DNA from: Daphnia pulex
Lineage: Eukaryota; Arthropoda; Branchiopoda; Diplostraca; Daphniidae
Assembly: GCF_021134715.1 (NCBI RefSeq)
Contig: NC_060025.1
Span: 2,480,001 to 2,544,000, forward strand
DNA: 64,000 bases
Direction: 5' to 3'
The stretch's first letter is position 1. Each line of letters starts with the position of its first letter. Position numbers and translations under genes: made by a program. Shown in pieces: positions 11,611-23,272 of the stretch. A model generated the notes under the pieces. That model searched no databases. It worked only from the letters and a program-made list of their open reading frames with translations, and was not told the DNA's origin.

Positions 11611-12287
11611 TTAGTACTGGGGTTGGACTGCGGGGGCTTTGTAGACCGGAGTGGCGGTGTAGGCCGGGGCCTGGGCAGAGTATGTGGGAGCGGTGACGGT
11701 GTAGGTGGGACCATTTTTGACCGGGGCAGTGTATGTGGGAGCGGTGTAAGTGGGTGCAGTGGGCTTGTAAGCTGGGGCGGAGTAGGTGGTAGCTTTGTAG
11801 TTGTTTGCGACGTATTCGGGATACTTGGCTTCACCGGTGTACTTGACGTCGGCGACATATCCGTAGCTGTCAGCCTTGTAGGTGACAATTTGGGTGCGGC
11901 CGTCGGGAAGGACGACACGGTATGATCCGGTGGTCACTTTGCCATCGCTGCTCTCGGAATGGGAATAGTCGTTGTAGTAATCATTGACGGCCCAGCTGAA
12001 GTCGTAAGGTTGGGGAGTCTTCATAAAATATAAATTTGCAAAAGTTAATTTCCATGTTTCTTTAATTAATTTTTTAAATGTGACTCACCTCGTATTTTGC
12101 TTCATATGTAGATTTGTATGCCGGAGCTTCGTACTTGGGAGCGTATTCGGCTGACCTGTAAGAATCGGCGGCAGCGACAGCGAAAAGGGCGGCGAGGATG
12201 ATGAACTAATAAAATAGGAACATTTGACGCCATGTAAAAGGTAATGCGTTTTAGGAGAAATGTTTTTAAAATATTTCCTACTTTCAT
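11611..12287 (-). CDS. RR-2 cuticular protein, type 2, copy B2
   Basis: Exons 12282-12287, 12089-12205 and 11611-12018, 176 aa. It differs from A2 by an in-frame loss of one 36-bp unit, so the tail has one YSAPAYKPTAPT repeat before YTAPTYTAPVKNG. The signal peptide is FIILAALFAVAAADS, as in A2, and the upstream region is almost identical to A2's. The RR-2 core and phase-0 introns are intact. Confidence 0.93.
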
Positions 12288-12323
12288 TTTGGAGTAGTGG
12301 TTAACTTGCTGAAAACAGTTGGT

Positions 12324-12362
12324 GAACTGATAATTTCAGTCCAGTCTGTTCACGTTTTTATA
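12324..12362 (-). promoter_or_regulatory. TATA box and initiator of B2
   Basis: TATAAAA at 12356-12362 and TCAGTTC at 12324-12330 on the minus strand. Confidence 0.8.
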
Positions 12363-13292
12363 CGAAATTCGAGAGTACATTCCCACTGATACGTTTAAAT
12401 ATGGCAATTTGCCAAAGTTATGCATTCAGCAAAAGTGATTGGTAGAGGTTATGCAAATAATTGGCGGTCAAGGTAGACCAAAATCAAAATAGACCCCACC
12501 TGTCTGCTCGCGTGAAAAGAAAACTTAGATGAACATTGGACAACCGATAACAGGTTGAAACACAATTTGGGGAGTCGGAATTTGAAATAAAAAAGATACC
12601 GTTGCTCGACTTTTAGGGAAATTAGACTTGGTTAATGACCTTTTTAACTGTAAGGACATTATTGACGTTCTCTTTTATCCTGGTTTTAAAAACTTCACGG
12701 GAATTCCCCCTCTTGTTGATTGGGCGATTGTTTTTTCTTAACCGTCTTAAACTATGCTACGGCAAAATGATTTAATCCATTCATGTAGATCTCGCGCCGT
12801 TAAATTAAATTACTGTCAGTCAAAGTAAAAGAATTTGATAAAATTTGAATTATACCGAGTGTCTCTTAACGGTAGGCTTATGTAAGAATCTCAGAAATGA
12901 ACTTCGCCCTTACGGAAAAATCTCATTAAAACTCATAAAGAAATACATGAGAATAACCTTAATTCTCATTCATTTTGTCGTGATATTTTGGTGAGATTAA
13001 CAGCAAAATATCATTTATTTGATGACTTTTGATGAGAATTTGGGACATTTTCAAGTTTAAAATCAGCCGTTAATCATTAATTTCATGTGAACAAAGTGAG
13101 AATTATGTTATTTCTCATCTAAATATAAATGATTAGTCGCGTAAATATAATGATTTCTGACTGAGGGTTTACTGTAATCTCGCTTAATTTCTCTTTTTCC
13201 ACAAAAATGTTAATGATTTTCTCACTAAAATTTGAATGAGAATTTGAGCGCTTTTAAATGAGATTTTAATTATATAAATTGAAAAAAGAATT

Positions 13293-13363
13293 GCCCTGAC
13301 CAGGAATCGAACCTCGACTTCCAGGGTGGCTTGCTAATCTGCTAACCACTACACCACCAATTG
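13293..13363 (-). pseudogene. tRNA-Gly-like sequence in element copy 2
   Basis: Counterpart of 7111-7181, differing by a few transitions, including one in the anticodon stem and one in the acceptor/T region. The A and B boxes are kept. Confidence 0.55.
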
Positions 13364-14323
13364 ATATTATAACTGAAGCTTTTTAACGTGGATATTAATA
13401 AATTGGTTAGTTTAGTGATATAACAACAGGGTTATGGGACTTAGAATAATTTACACAAAAAACACATACCAGAGTCAAATAGAAATTGCACTCAAATTTA
13501 CTTAGCGCGTGAAAAAACTTAGTAAAAATTTCTATGATGCGTTTTGACATACCATATAATCAATTGGTTAGTTTAGTTAGATAAAAGCCAGATTTCGGGA
13601 CTTAGAATAATTCACACAAAAAAAAACACACCAGAGTAAAATAGAACTTTCACTCAAATTTACTTAGCGCGTTAAAAAAAATAGTTATCCCAGCCTATCT
13701 TGTGATTATAAAAACATCGTGTAATTTTTGTGAGAATTAGATAGCTACCATATATTTACGAAAGGTAAAAAATAAAAAATGTAAAAGTCCAAAAAGAATT
13801 TAAAGTCAGAATATTTCATTCCAGGTAGGCCTATATACTTATTTGCTGATTTTAACGGATATTTTTAGGATTGTATTAAAAGAATACAAGAAAATATTTT
13901 GATGTCATATATGTAGAAATTTTCCCTTGATTTTTCACACATCATTACAAAACATAAGAAAATATTGACGATTAAATAGTTATAATTTCACATCTGATCT
14001 GTTGAATTGTAGCTGATTATTACTGACTTTTTGTTATGAATTTGAAGATTTTAAAGCCCAAAATTGGGTGAAAATAATACCAAAAAATCTTTTGATTCCT
14101 TAGTGGGAACTGATTTTCACATGATTTTAATGAAAAATCTCACTATAAAGCATTAGAGAAATTATTGATAAAAAGCTCTTAATAAATGATAATATACAAA
14201 ATAATTATAATTAAATATCATGATCTCACACCTAAATCTACCTGATTTCTGATAGACATTTAATAATAAATTTCATGATTTTTAAGCCAAAAAACTGTAT
14301 AAAAGAAAACCAAAAAAATCGTA

Positions 14324-15093
14324 TAATGTCATAGGTAAAATTGATTTTCACATGATTTTATACAAGTATCTCAATACAAAACATCAATAGAAATTAATGA
14401 TTGATAACTCAGAATATATGATAAAATATTTATTTGTTATAAGAATATATCATGATATTCCCGCTTAATAATCACTGTTTTTTTGCAGATTTTTCATGCG
14501 AAAAAACTGCGGAAAAATCATGAGATTTTATTGATTTTCACATGAATTTATACAAGAATCTCTTGACAAAACATCAATAGAAATTAATGATTAATAACTC
14601 AGAATTTATGTCAAATTACTTATTGATTATAAGAAAATATCATGATATTCCTGCTTAATAATCACTGATTTTTTGCAGATTTTTCATGCGAAAAAACTGC
14701 GGAAAAATCATGAGATTTTATTGATTTTCACATAAATTTATACAAGAATCTCTTGACAAAACATCAATAGAAATTAATGATTAATAACTCAGAATTTATG
14801 ACAAATTACTTATTGATTATAAGAATATATCATGATATTCCCGCTTAATAATCACTGATTTTTTGCAGATTTTTCATGCGAAAAAAACTGCGGGAAAATC
14901 ATGACATTTTATTGATTTCCACATGATTTTATACAAGTATCTCATTACAAAATACCAATAGAAATTAATGATTAAAAACTGAGAATACATGATATATTAC
15001 TGATTCATTTTAAGAAAATATCATGATATTTATGGTTAATTATCACCAGTTTCTTGCATATTTCTCATGCGAAAAGTCTGTGGTAAAATCATG
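14324..15093. repeat. ~190-bp internal tandem repeats, element copy 2
   Basis: Inverted counterpart of 5381-6150: four close units rich in ATCATGATAT and TTCATGCGAAAAA motifs. Confidence 0.8.
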
Positions 15094-15319
15094 AAATTTA
15101 TATGATTTCTTTCTGATTTCTTACTACGGATTGGGTTATATCTCATATAAAATGAGACAAAAATATTTTAAACACTTTTAATGATAAATATGAGGGTGAA
15201 AATTCTCATCAATTTAATGAGAAATATATGAGATCATCAAAAATTATTAAAAAATCATTGATGTCATTAATAAACATATGATTTCTCATATAGTTTGATG
15301 AGATTTTTCCGTAAGGGCG

Positions 15320-16044
15320 GAACGTGGGGCCAACTATTAACCGCTTCGTCTTCGTCACCGAAGATATAGGTCTACAACTCTCCATGACGTCCATGCCCAT
15401 CTCCACATCCAACTCTTTCATGTCGTCCATGTGTTGCTTTCATTGCCCGTTTTACTCACTACCTGGTGCAAAACAAAATAATGGGTCCTCGGGTCACCTC
15501 AGCACATGGTATATGTTAAAGAAATTTTCTACATTTCTTGGTTAACTGAAGCTGAACGAAACTTTAGTTTGCAGCCGTGAACGTGATTTGCTTTAACGGT
15601 GTCATTATTTCTTTTCTTGCTCTTATAGCACTTTCATAGGCACTTCCATGCCGAATCGATGACCACGAAGCGCTTCACGCTAAAGGCCAGCACATTTTTC
15701 TGAATTGTGTATCCATATTCTGAATGCAGTTTTTTTCCATTGTCGTCGTTTTTCCGTGAACCAAGTAATCGATTTTTTTTTAACTTTTTGGGTATCTATG
15801 TAGTTATCGATTTCTATCTGCGTATTGAACTTATGGTGATCCAATCCATCCCAATCGGTTCCGGCCATCCAATTTTCGCAAGGAAGAAGAATTCCTTTTT
15901 ATTTTAAAACAGAACCGAGAATCCAGGAATATTTTAGCGCTTCCATAATTAAAATATTTATGGTAGTACTTTGATCGAATTGAATTTTTGTATTAAATAA
16001 TAAGTTTAGATACACACATTTCAGCGGTTTCAATTACTTGCAAT
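15320..16044. other. Spacer downstream of C1
   Basis: Continuation of the unit spacer after the transposon (matches ~234-956). Frames across the element-spacer join are chance. No gene seen. Confidence 0.7.
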
Positions 16045-16695
16045 TTAATACTGGGGCTGGACTGCGGGGGCTTTGTAGACCGGAGTGGCGGTGTAAGCCG
16101 GGGCCGGGGCAGAGTATGTGGGAGCGGTGGGCTTGTAAGCAGGAGCGGAGTAGGTTGGAGCGGTGGGCTTGTAAGCTGGGGCGGAGTAGGTGGTAGCTTT
16201 GTAGTTGTTTGCGACGTATTCGGGATACTTGGCTTCACCGGTGTACTTGACGTCGGCGACATATCCGTAGCTGTCGGCTCTGTAGGTGACAATTTGGGTG
16301 CGGCCGTCGGGAAGGACGACGCGGTATGATCCGGTTACGACATTGCCGTCGCTCTTCTCAGAGTGATCGTAGTCGTTGTAGTAATCATTGACGGCCCAGC
16401 TGAAGTCGTAAGGTTGGGGAGTCTTCATAAAATATTCATTCGTGAAAGTAAACTTTTATGTTTCGCTAATTTAATTATTATAGAATCAAACTCACCTCGT
16501 ATTTTGCTTCATATGTAGATTTGTATGCCGGAGCTTCGTACTTGGGAGCGTATTCGGCTGACCTGTAAGAATCGGCGGCAGCGACAGCGAAAAGGGCGGC
16601 GAGGATGAAGAACTAATAAAATATGGAACATTTGACGCCATGTAAAAGGTAATGCGTTTATGAAACAACGTTTTTTAAATATTTCCTACTTTCAT
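16045..16695 (-). CDS. RR-2 cuticular protein, type 1, copy C1
   Basis: Exons 16690-16695, 16496-16612 and 16045-16422, 166 aa. The exon 3 translation is identical to A1 and B1. The only visible change is one extra T in intron 2. Full signal peptide, RR-2 core and repeat tail are present. Confidence 0.93.
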
Positions 16696-16731
16696 TTTGG
16701 AGTAGGAGTAAACTTGCTGAAAACAGTTGGT

Positions 16732-16770
16732 GAACTGATAATTTCAGTCTGATATGTTCACGTTTTTATA
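16732..16770 (-). promoter_or_regulatory. TATA box and initiator of C1
   Basis: TATAAAA at 16764-16770 and TCAGTTC at 16732-16738 on the minus strand. Confidence 0.8.
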
Positions 16771-19138
16771 CGAAATTCGAGAGTAGCCTACATTCCCACT
16801 GATACGTTTAAATATGGCAGTTTGCCAAAGTCATGCATTCAGCAAAAGTGATCGGTAAAGGTTTTGCAAATATTTAGTGGTCAAGGTAAACGAAAATCAA
16901 AATAGTCCCCACCTGTCGACTCGTGTGAAAAGAAAACTTTGATGAACATTGGACAACCGATAACAGGTTGAAACCCAATTTGGGGTCAGAACTTGAAATG
17001 AAAAAGATACCGTTGCTCGACTTATAGGGAAATTGGATTTGATGAATGTCCTTTTAAACTGTAAGAACATTTTTGACGTTCTCTTTTATCCTGGTTTCAA
17101 AAACTTCACGGGAATTCCCCCTCTTGTTGATTGGGCGATTGTTTTTTCTTAGTGCTAAGACGAAATGATTTAATCGATTCATGTAGATTTCGTGCATTTC
17201 AATCAAATCACTGCCAGTCAAAGTAAAAGAATTTGATAAAATTTTGATTATACCGAGTGTCTCTTAACGCTAGGCTTATGTACGAATCTCATAAATTAAC
17301 TTCGGAACATGGGACTAATTATTAACCGAGTCACCGAAATGATAGGTCTCCAACTCGCTCCAGCTCTCCATGACGTCCATGTGTTTTCATTGCCTGTTTT
17401 ACTCACTAACTGGTGCAAAATCAAATAATAGATCCTCGGTCACCTCAGCGCATGGTATATGTGAATAAAATTTTCCACATTTCTCGGTTAACCGAAGCTG
17501 AACGAAACTTCTGTTTGCAGCCGTACATGCCGTGAACGTGATTTGCTTTAACGGTGTCATTATTTCTTTTCTTGCTCTTATAGCACTTTCAAAGCCACGC
17601 TGAAGTCGATGACCACTGAAACGCTTCATGCTAAAGGTCATCTATTCTTTCTTCATTTACAACTCAAGAAGGCTCAGTTGGATGAATAAATTTCATGATG
17701 GCAGTTTTTACATTTGAAGCCTTTTCTCTATTCTTGTACGTTTCATAATTTTGTAGGGCGTTTCCACTTAACTGACATTTTTCTCATTTTTGTTTCCGTA
17801 TTCTGAATGCAGTTATTGTTCGTCGTGTTTCTGTGGATTAAGAAATCGCATTTTTTTATTTTTGGGTGATTTAGTTATTGAATTGTATCTGCGTTTTGAA
17901 CTTGTGGTAATCCTATCCATTCCGAGTGGTTCTGGCCCTTCAGTTTCCGCAGGACAAAAGAATTCCTTGCTGTTCAAAAACATCCACGTTCGGTGGTTTA
18001 AATTCAGGTTAGATATGGTTGTTTTTGTCATTGAATATTGAAATGTTTTAATCTTTCCTATGTTGACTATAGTATCGTTTCCTGTGTATGTTTCTATTGT
18101 ACCTGATTTTGGAGCTAACTTGGTGAGCCCGTTCTGCATCATCAAAGATTTGGGATCATCATCGCGGGTAAACGATTTAGGAACTGCAGAGTCTGCGGTA
18201 AGAATTAAAATATTTAAAGATAAGTCTGAATAGAAATTTTGAGTCGTTTGATTGTATCTTTGTGGCTATAGAACAGGCACCTAAAAGAAATGGAAGATAC
18301 CTTCTGTGTGGTATAGTGTTCAACTGAGTCCAAAAAATTGTAATATGCTTTTTTGATTTTGAAAGCAAACAAACCTAAATCTGGCCAATAGGTAAACGAC
18401 ACATTCGAAATTTAAATTGTGAGTCTCCCACGAACGTTTTGCAAAGGGAAGAGTAGTGATCGGCAGATCGGCTGTTTTCGCGGTTACCAATCACTAATAA
18501 TTCGTATGGGTTTAGATGGGATGGGACGTTATTCCAATGGAAAATATGTATTGGGTGGAGAAAAGAGCTGTTTTGAGTTACCCTTTCGATTGAACTAATC
18601 AACGGATTGATATTTTTGTTCTTTAGAAATGAGGGTTGGAAGAAAGTGAGATTTTTCGTAAACAAACACAACTAACGTAAATTTGACAGATAGCTGAAAT
18701 TCAAGCGCACTGATGGTCGAATGTTTGTTTGTTTGTTTTTTTTCACTGAAAATGTTCCGTCTTACTATTGTTTTGGACCTAAGATTTTCCTTTCTTTGAA
18801 TTCCTTTACGGTTCATCTTTTTTGTTTTTCTTACATTTTCTCACATTATTTCGCAAGCCGCACCCCAGTCACATCTTGGTTGCTTTTCCCATTCATGATC
18901 ATTTTCTTTTTTTATCGGCTAATCAAAATTATCCGTACTCACGTGACATTTCGATGTAAATTTCTAAACATTTGAATGTAAGTTTCGGCAAAAAATTCTG
19001 GAACCCAGAAATAATTATGTGATTTCGTGAGAATTTGATTATAGACGTACTAGGCTACTTTCATTGATCGAATTTAATTTTTGTATTAAATAATAAGTTT
19101 AGATACAGACATTTCGGTGGTTTGAATTAACTTGCAAA
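16771..19138. other. Spacer between C1 and C2
   Basis: Third copy of the A1-A2 spacer, differing mainly in a T/G run near 18721-18740. No gene seen. Confidence 0.65.
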
Positions 19139-19819
19139 TTAGTACTGGGGTTGGACTGCGGGGGCTTTGTAGACCGGAGTGGCGGTGTAGGCCGGGGCCT
19201 GGGCAGAGTATGTGGGAGCGGTGACGGTGTAGGTGGGACCATTTTTGACCGGGGCAGTGTATGTGGGAGCGGTGTAAGTGGGTGCAGTGGGCTTGTAAGC
19301 TGGGGCGGAGTAGGTGGTAGCTTTGTAGTTGTTTGCGACGTATTCGGGATACTTGGCTTCACCGGTGTACTTGACGTCGGCGACATATCCGTAGCTGTCA
19401 GCCTTGTAGGTGACAATTTGGGTGCGGCCGTCGGGAAGGACGACACGGTATGATCCGGTGGTCACTTTGCCATCGCTGCTCTCGGAATGGGAATAGTCGT
19501 TGTAGTAATCATTGACGGCCCAGCTGAAGTCGTAAGGTTGGGGAGTCTTCATAAATTATTCATTTGCAAAAGTTAATTTCCATGTTTCTTTCAATTCATT
19601 TATGAAATGAGACTCACCTCGTATTTTGCTTCATATGTAGATTTGTATGCCGGAGCTTCGTACTTGGGAGCGTATTCGGCTGACCTGTAAGAATCGGCGG
19701 CAGCGACAGCGAAAAGGGCGGCGAGGATCAAGAACTAATAAAATATGGAACATTTGACACCATTTAATAAGGTAATGCGTTTTATGAAACAACGTTTTTA
19801 AAATATTTCCTACTTTCAT
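19139..19819 (-). CDS. RR-2 cuticular protein, type 2, copy C2 (chimeric)
   Basis: Exons 19814-19819, 19618-19734 and 19139-19546, 176 aa. Exon 3 is identical in translation to B2 (one repeat shorter than A2). Intron 2, intron 1 and the upstream region differ at many sites from A2 and B2, and the signal peptide reads FLILAALF, as in unit D. This suggests a crossover or conversion boundary at the exon 3/intron 2 junction. All splice sites and the frame are intact, so it is probably functional. Confidence 0.92.
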
Positions 19820-19855
19820 TTTGGAGTATTGGTTAACTTGCTGAAAACAGTTGGT

Positions 19856-19894
19856 GAACTGATAATTTCAGTCCAGTCTGTTCACGTTTTTATA
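19856..19894 (-). promoter_or_regulatory. TATA box and initiator of C2
   Basis: TATAAAA at 19888-19894 and TCAGTTC at 19856-19862 on the minus strand, in the diverged flank. Confidence 0.78.
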
Positions 19895-22474
19895 CGAAAT
19901 TGGGGAGTACATTCCGACTGATTACGTTTGACTATGGCAATTTGCCAAAGTTATGCATTCAGCGAAAGTGATTGGTAGAGGTTATGCAAAGAATTAGTGG
20001 TCAAGGTAAACGAAAATCAAAATAGACCCCACCCGTCAACTCGTGTGAAAAGAAAACTTAGATGAACATTGGACAACCGGTAAACAGTTGAGTACCCAAT
20101 TTGGAATCATAGCTTGAATTTGGAAAGAACCCGTCGCTCGGCTGGTAGAGGAATTTGGATTTAGTTAATGACCTAAAACTGTCACAACTTCATTGATACG
20201 TTCTCTTTTATTCTCGTTTAGACCATTTTTTTTTTTTTTCATACCTTTTGATTAATTAGACCAACTGGGCGATTGTCTTCTTTTGATCGAAAACTATGGT
20301 ACACCGAACCGGTTTAATTTGTTATGTAGATTTCGTACCCCATAACAGTTAGTTGTGCGTTGTCGATCACAGCCAGGAAAGCCCAAGAATAAAAACCTAA
20401 TTTAATTAGTTAAACAAGAGAATTTACCGATCAATCTGGGTACACGCTCTTTTCGAATTTTTTCGCTCTTTATCGGGTGTACGTTATAACGCGGTATAAT
20501 AGTAGGCGAGATGAACTGTCGATTGGTTCATGGTTCATCTTATTTCTTGTTGATTGGGCAATTGTCGTCTCTTAACCAAATTGTAACCTATGTGCTACGC
20601 CGAAATGTTTTTATCGATGCATGTAGATCGCGCAACGTTCAATTATATCACTTCCAGTCAAAGTAAAAGAATTAGATTACATTTGAGTTATACCGAGTGT
20701 CCCTTTACGGTAGTCGATCCGCATTAGCTATATTTGTACAAATCTCAGAAATGAACTTGGGAACGTGGGGCCAAGTATCCGAGTCACTGGAATTATAGGT
20801 ATTCAACTCACTATGACGTCCTTTATCACTAGCTCTCCTTATAGAATAAGTGAATTCGAAACGAGTCGAGTTGTTGTTGTTGTACGATTGTAGTGTATGC
20901 ATATATTGAGACTTTTAATTAACTGTATACTTAGTTTAGGCCTATACTTCATAATTTCATACGTATGTCTGCGTTCTGTTTGTATCGAGTTCCCTTAAAC
21001 CTCCTCCGATCCTCCCTTAATCAGGAAACTGTAAATTTTAAAATTATTTGTAAAAAATTTGTTTTAAAACATTAAAAGGGGATAGGTCCTAAAGGAAAAG
21101 TTATTCTCAAATACTTTGAATTGTTGCCAATTTTGTTGGCTAGATTTCCATATTCCAAGTTCCAAACTTCCAATTCACTGACTCAGTATAAATAAGAGTT
21201 TTCAACGTTGTAATCGTGAGTGTAATAGCATTTGACAAAAAGTCTGTGTTCTTGTTTTTTCTCGTTTGCCTTAGTCAATGTTTCATCTGCTGGTGCTGCC
21301 TGTCTTGAAACAAAGCAGTCAAGTGAAGGAAATGTTTTAACCTTTACAGGATTACCAAATTACATTTGTGCAAGAAGCAGTCCAGGAACTATAGGTGCAC
21401 TAGGTCCTCCAAAATTCCAGTACAAGGAGCAGTTGTGCTGGATTTCTATTTTCTCCATGCTGACTATGAGTGCTATGAGAAATGCTGACTCAAATACAAA
21501 AACAAGGTAACGTCTGGATCTCAAAAGTTACAATGTGATTGTTGAAGTTGACTTTGTTCTTGTAGCACCCCTGAGAGTGAAATCGAACATTCATTGTCAT
21601 CTACGCCAACACTAACAGCTGAAGCTGGACTGCTGTACATATTGTTTCACCCAAATAGTTATTAAGAGTAAATTTCCAATCTCATATAGACCAACACTGA
21701 CTGTAGTCCTTCATCTGGCAACAAAGTGTCACTGCTCTATAAGAAAACCGGGAACCAGTGAGAAGATGTCAATTGTCGACGTTAGTGACGATGACTGTGG
21801 GACTGTTGGCAAGTAACACAGTTTTTGACCATATGTTCCAGCATTCGAGAAAATTGGAGATTAATGACTTGTGCTTAAGTTTTCAATGCCTGCTTTTCTC
21901 ACTACCTGGTGCAAAACAAAATAATAGATCCTCGGTCATCTCAGCACTTGGTTTATGTTAAAGAAATTTTCAAAATTTTTTGGTTGACCGAAGCAGAACG
22001 AAACTTTTGTTTGCTGCGTGTACGTAATTTGCTTTAACGGTGTCATAATTTTGTTTTCTTCCTCTTATAGGACTTCCATAGACACTTTCATGCCGAAGTC
22101 GCTGACCACGAAGCGCTTCACTCAAGGCCACCACATTTTTCTAATTCGTGTTTCCGTATTCTGAATTCAGTTCTTGTGCGTCGTGTTTCTGAAGATCAAG
22201 TAATCGCATTTTTTTTACTTCTTGGGTAGACGTAGTTATCGATTTCTATCTGGGTATTAAACTTATGGTGATCCAATCCATCCCAAACGGTTCCGGCCAT
22301 TCAATTTCCGCAAGGAAGAAGAATTCCTTGCTCTTGTAAAACAGAACCGAGAATCCAGGAATATTTTAGCGCTTCCATAATTAAAATATTTATGGTAGTA
22401 CTTTGATCGAATTGAATTTTTGTATTAAATAATAAGTTTAGATACACACATTTCAGCGGTTTCAATCAATCAAT
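19895..22474. other. Spacer between C2 and D
   Basis: Diverged unit spacer. 20230-20480 resembles 23.6-23.8 kb and 62.37-62.64 kb, and 21.9-22.4 kb resembles the type-1 spacer. 21.0-21.7 kb is unlike the other units and holds a doubtful spliced frame. Otherwise nothing seen. Confidence 0.55.
21232..21651 (+). pseudogene. Possible two-exon coding fragment, unknown
   Basis: A frame open over about 90 codons (including NVLTFTGLPNYICARSS and PPKFQYKEQLCW) ends at AAG|GTAACG (21509). After a TTGTAG acceptor (21567) a frame in phase continues STPESEIEHSLSSTPTL to a stop near 21664. It has no ATG in good context and no recognised domain. A TATAAATA lies at 21187. It could be a piece of a gene or transposon inserted in unit D's spacer, or chance. 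Confidence 0.2.
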
Positions 22475-23197
22475 TTAGTACTGGGGCTGGACTGCGGGGG
22501 CTTTGTAGACCGGAGTGGCGGTGTAAGCCGGGGCCGGGGCAGAGTATGTGGGAGCGGTGACGGTGTAGGTGGGACCCTTTTTGGCCGGGGCAGTGTATGT
22601 GGGAGCGGTGTAAGTGGGAGCAGTGGGCTTGTAAGCAGGAGCGGAGTAGGTGGGAGCGGTGGGCTTGTAAGCTGGGGCGGAGTAGGTGGTAGCTTTGTAG
22701 TTGTTTTCGACGTATTCGGGATACTTGGCTTCACCGGTGTACTTGACGTCGGCGACATATCCGTAGCTGTCGGCCTTGTAGGTGACAATTTGGGTGCGGC
22801 CGTCGGGAAGGACGACGCGGTATGATCCGGTTACGACATTGCCGTCGACACTCTTCTCAGAGTGTTCGTAGTCGTTGTAGTAATCATTGACGGCCCAGCT
22901 GAAGTCGTAAGGTTGGGGAGTCTTCAAAAAATATTCATTCGTGAAAGTAAACTTTTATGTTTCGCTAATTTAATTATTATAGAATCAAACTCACCTCGTA
23001 TTTGGCTTCATATGTAGATTTGTATGCCGGAGCTTCGTACTTGGGAGCGTATTCGGCTGACCTGTAAGAATCGGCGGCAGCGACAGCGAAAAGGGCGGCG
23101 AGGATCAAAAACTAATAAAATATGGAAAGTTAGACGCCATGTATAAGGTAATGCGTTTTACGAAACAACGTTTTTAAAAAAGATTTCCTACTTTCAT
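22475..23197 (-). CDS. RR-2 cuticular protein, unit D
   Basis: Exons 23192-23197 (MK), 22995-23111 and 22475-22921, 189 aa. The signal peptide is FLILAALFAVAAADS. The RR-2 core is as in the array, but SEKSVDGNVV carries one extra Val relative to the type-1 copies. The tail has two YSAPAYKPTAPT repeats plus YTAPTYTAPAKKG and TVTAPTYSAPAPAY. It combines a type-1-like core with a type-2-like tail, and noncoding divergence marks it as older than A-C. Intron 2 ends TTTTTTGAAG, confirming the acceptor used in the other copies, since no ATG is present there. Confidence 0.93.
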
Positions 23198-23233
23198 TTT
23201 GGAGTAGTAGTAAACTTGCTGAAAACAGTTGGG

Positions 23234-23272
23234 AAACTGATAATTTCAGTCTGATGTGTTCCCGTTTTTATA
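23234..23272 (-). promoter_or_regulatory. TATA box and initiator of D
   Basis: TATAAAA at 23266-23272 and TCAGTTT at 23234-23240 on the minus strand. Confidence 0.75.

Larger units (their letters stand above)
5150..12675. repeat. RR-2 array unit B (with 2.4-kb insertion)
   Basis: Second tandem unit, 5,113 bp once the 2,413 bp added by the transposon and its target duplication are removed. The transposon sits seven bases into the unit. Type-1 sequences match unit A at an offset of 7,562 bp. The two-gene order and orientation are the same. Confidence 0.9.
12907..15317. mobile_element. 2,411-bp TIR element, copy 2 (inverted)
   Basis: Same length as copy 1 and opposite in orientation, with only scattered base differences. 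Flanks read GAACTT-CG | element | CG-GAACG. The uninterrupted site GAACTTCGGAACG is present in units A (near 230) and B (near 7790), which gives a 2-bp target duplication (CG). The insertion happened after the 5.1-kb duplication. No transposase frame. A tRNA-like segment (13293-13363, minus) and the ~190-bp repeats (14324-15093) are conserved. Confidence 0.92.
12676..20215. repeat. RR-2 array unit C (with 2.4-kb insertion)
   Basis: Third tandem unit, about 5.1 kb without its transposon. It is nearly identical to A and B up to the end of C2 exon 3 (19546). From 19553 onward it is clearly more diverged and resembles the flank of unit D. The near-identical array therefore ends inside gene C2. 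Confidence 0.88.

Noticed and set aside
15209-15545. Frames crossing the transposon-spacer junction as fusion genes
   Set aside because: They begin in the TIR and continue in spacer by chance. Unit A has no such frame across the same site.
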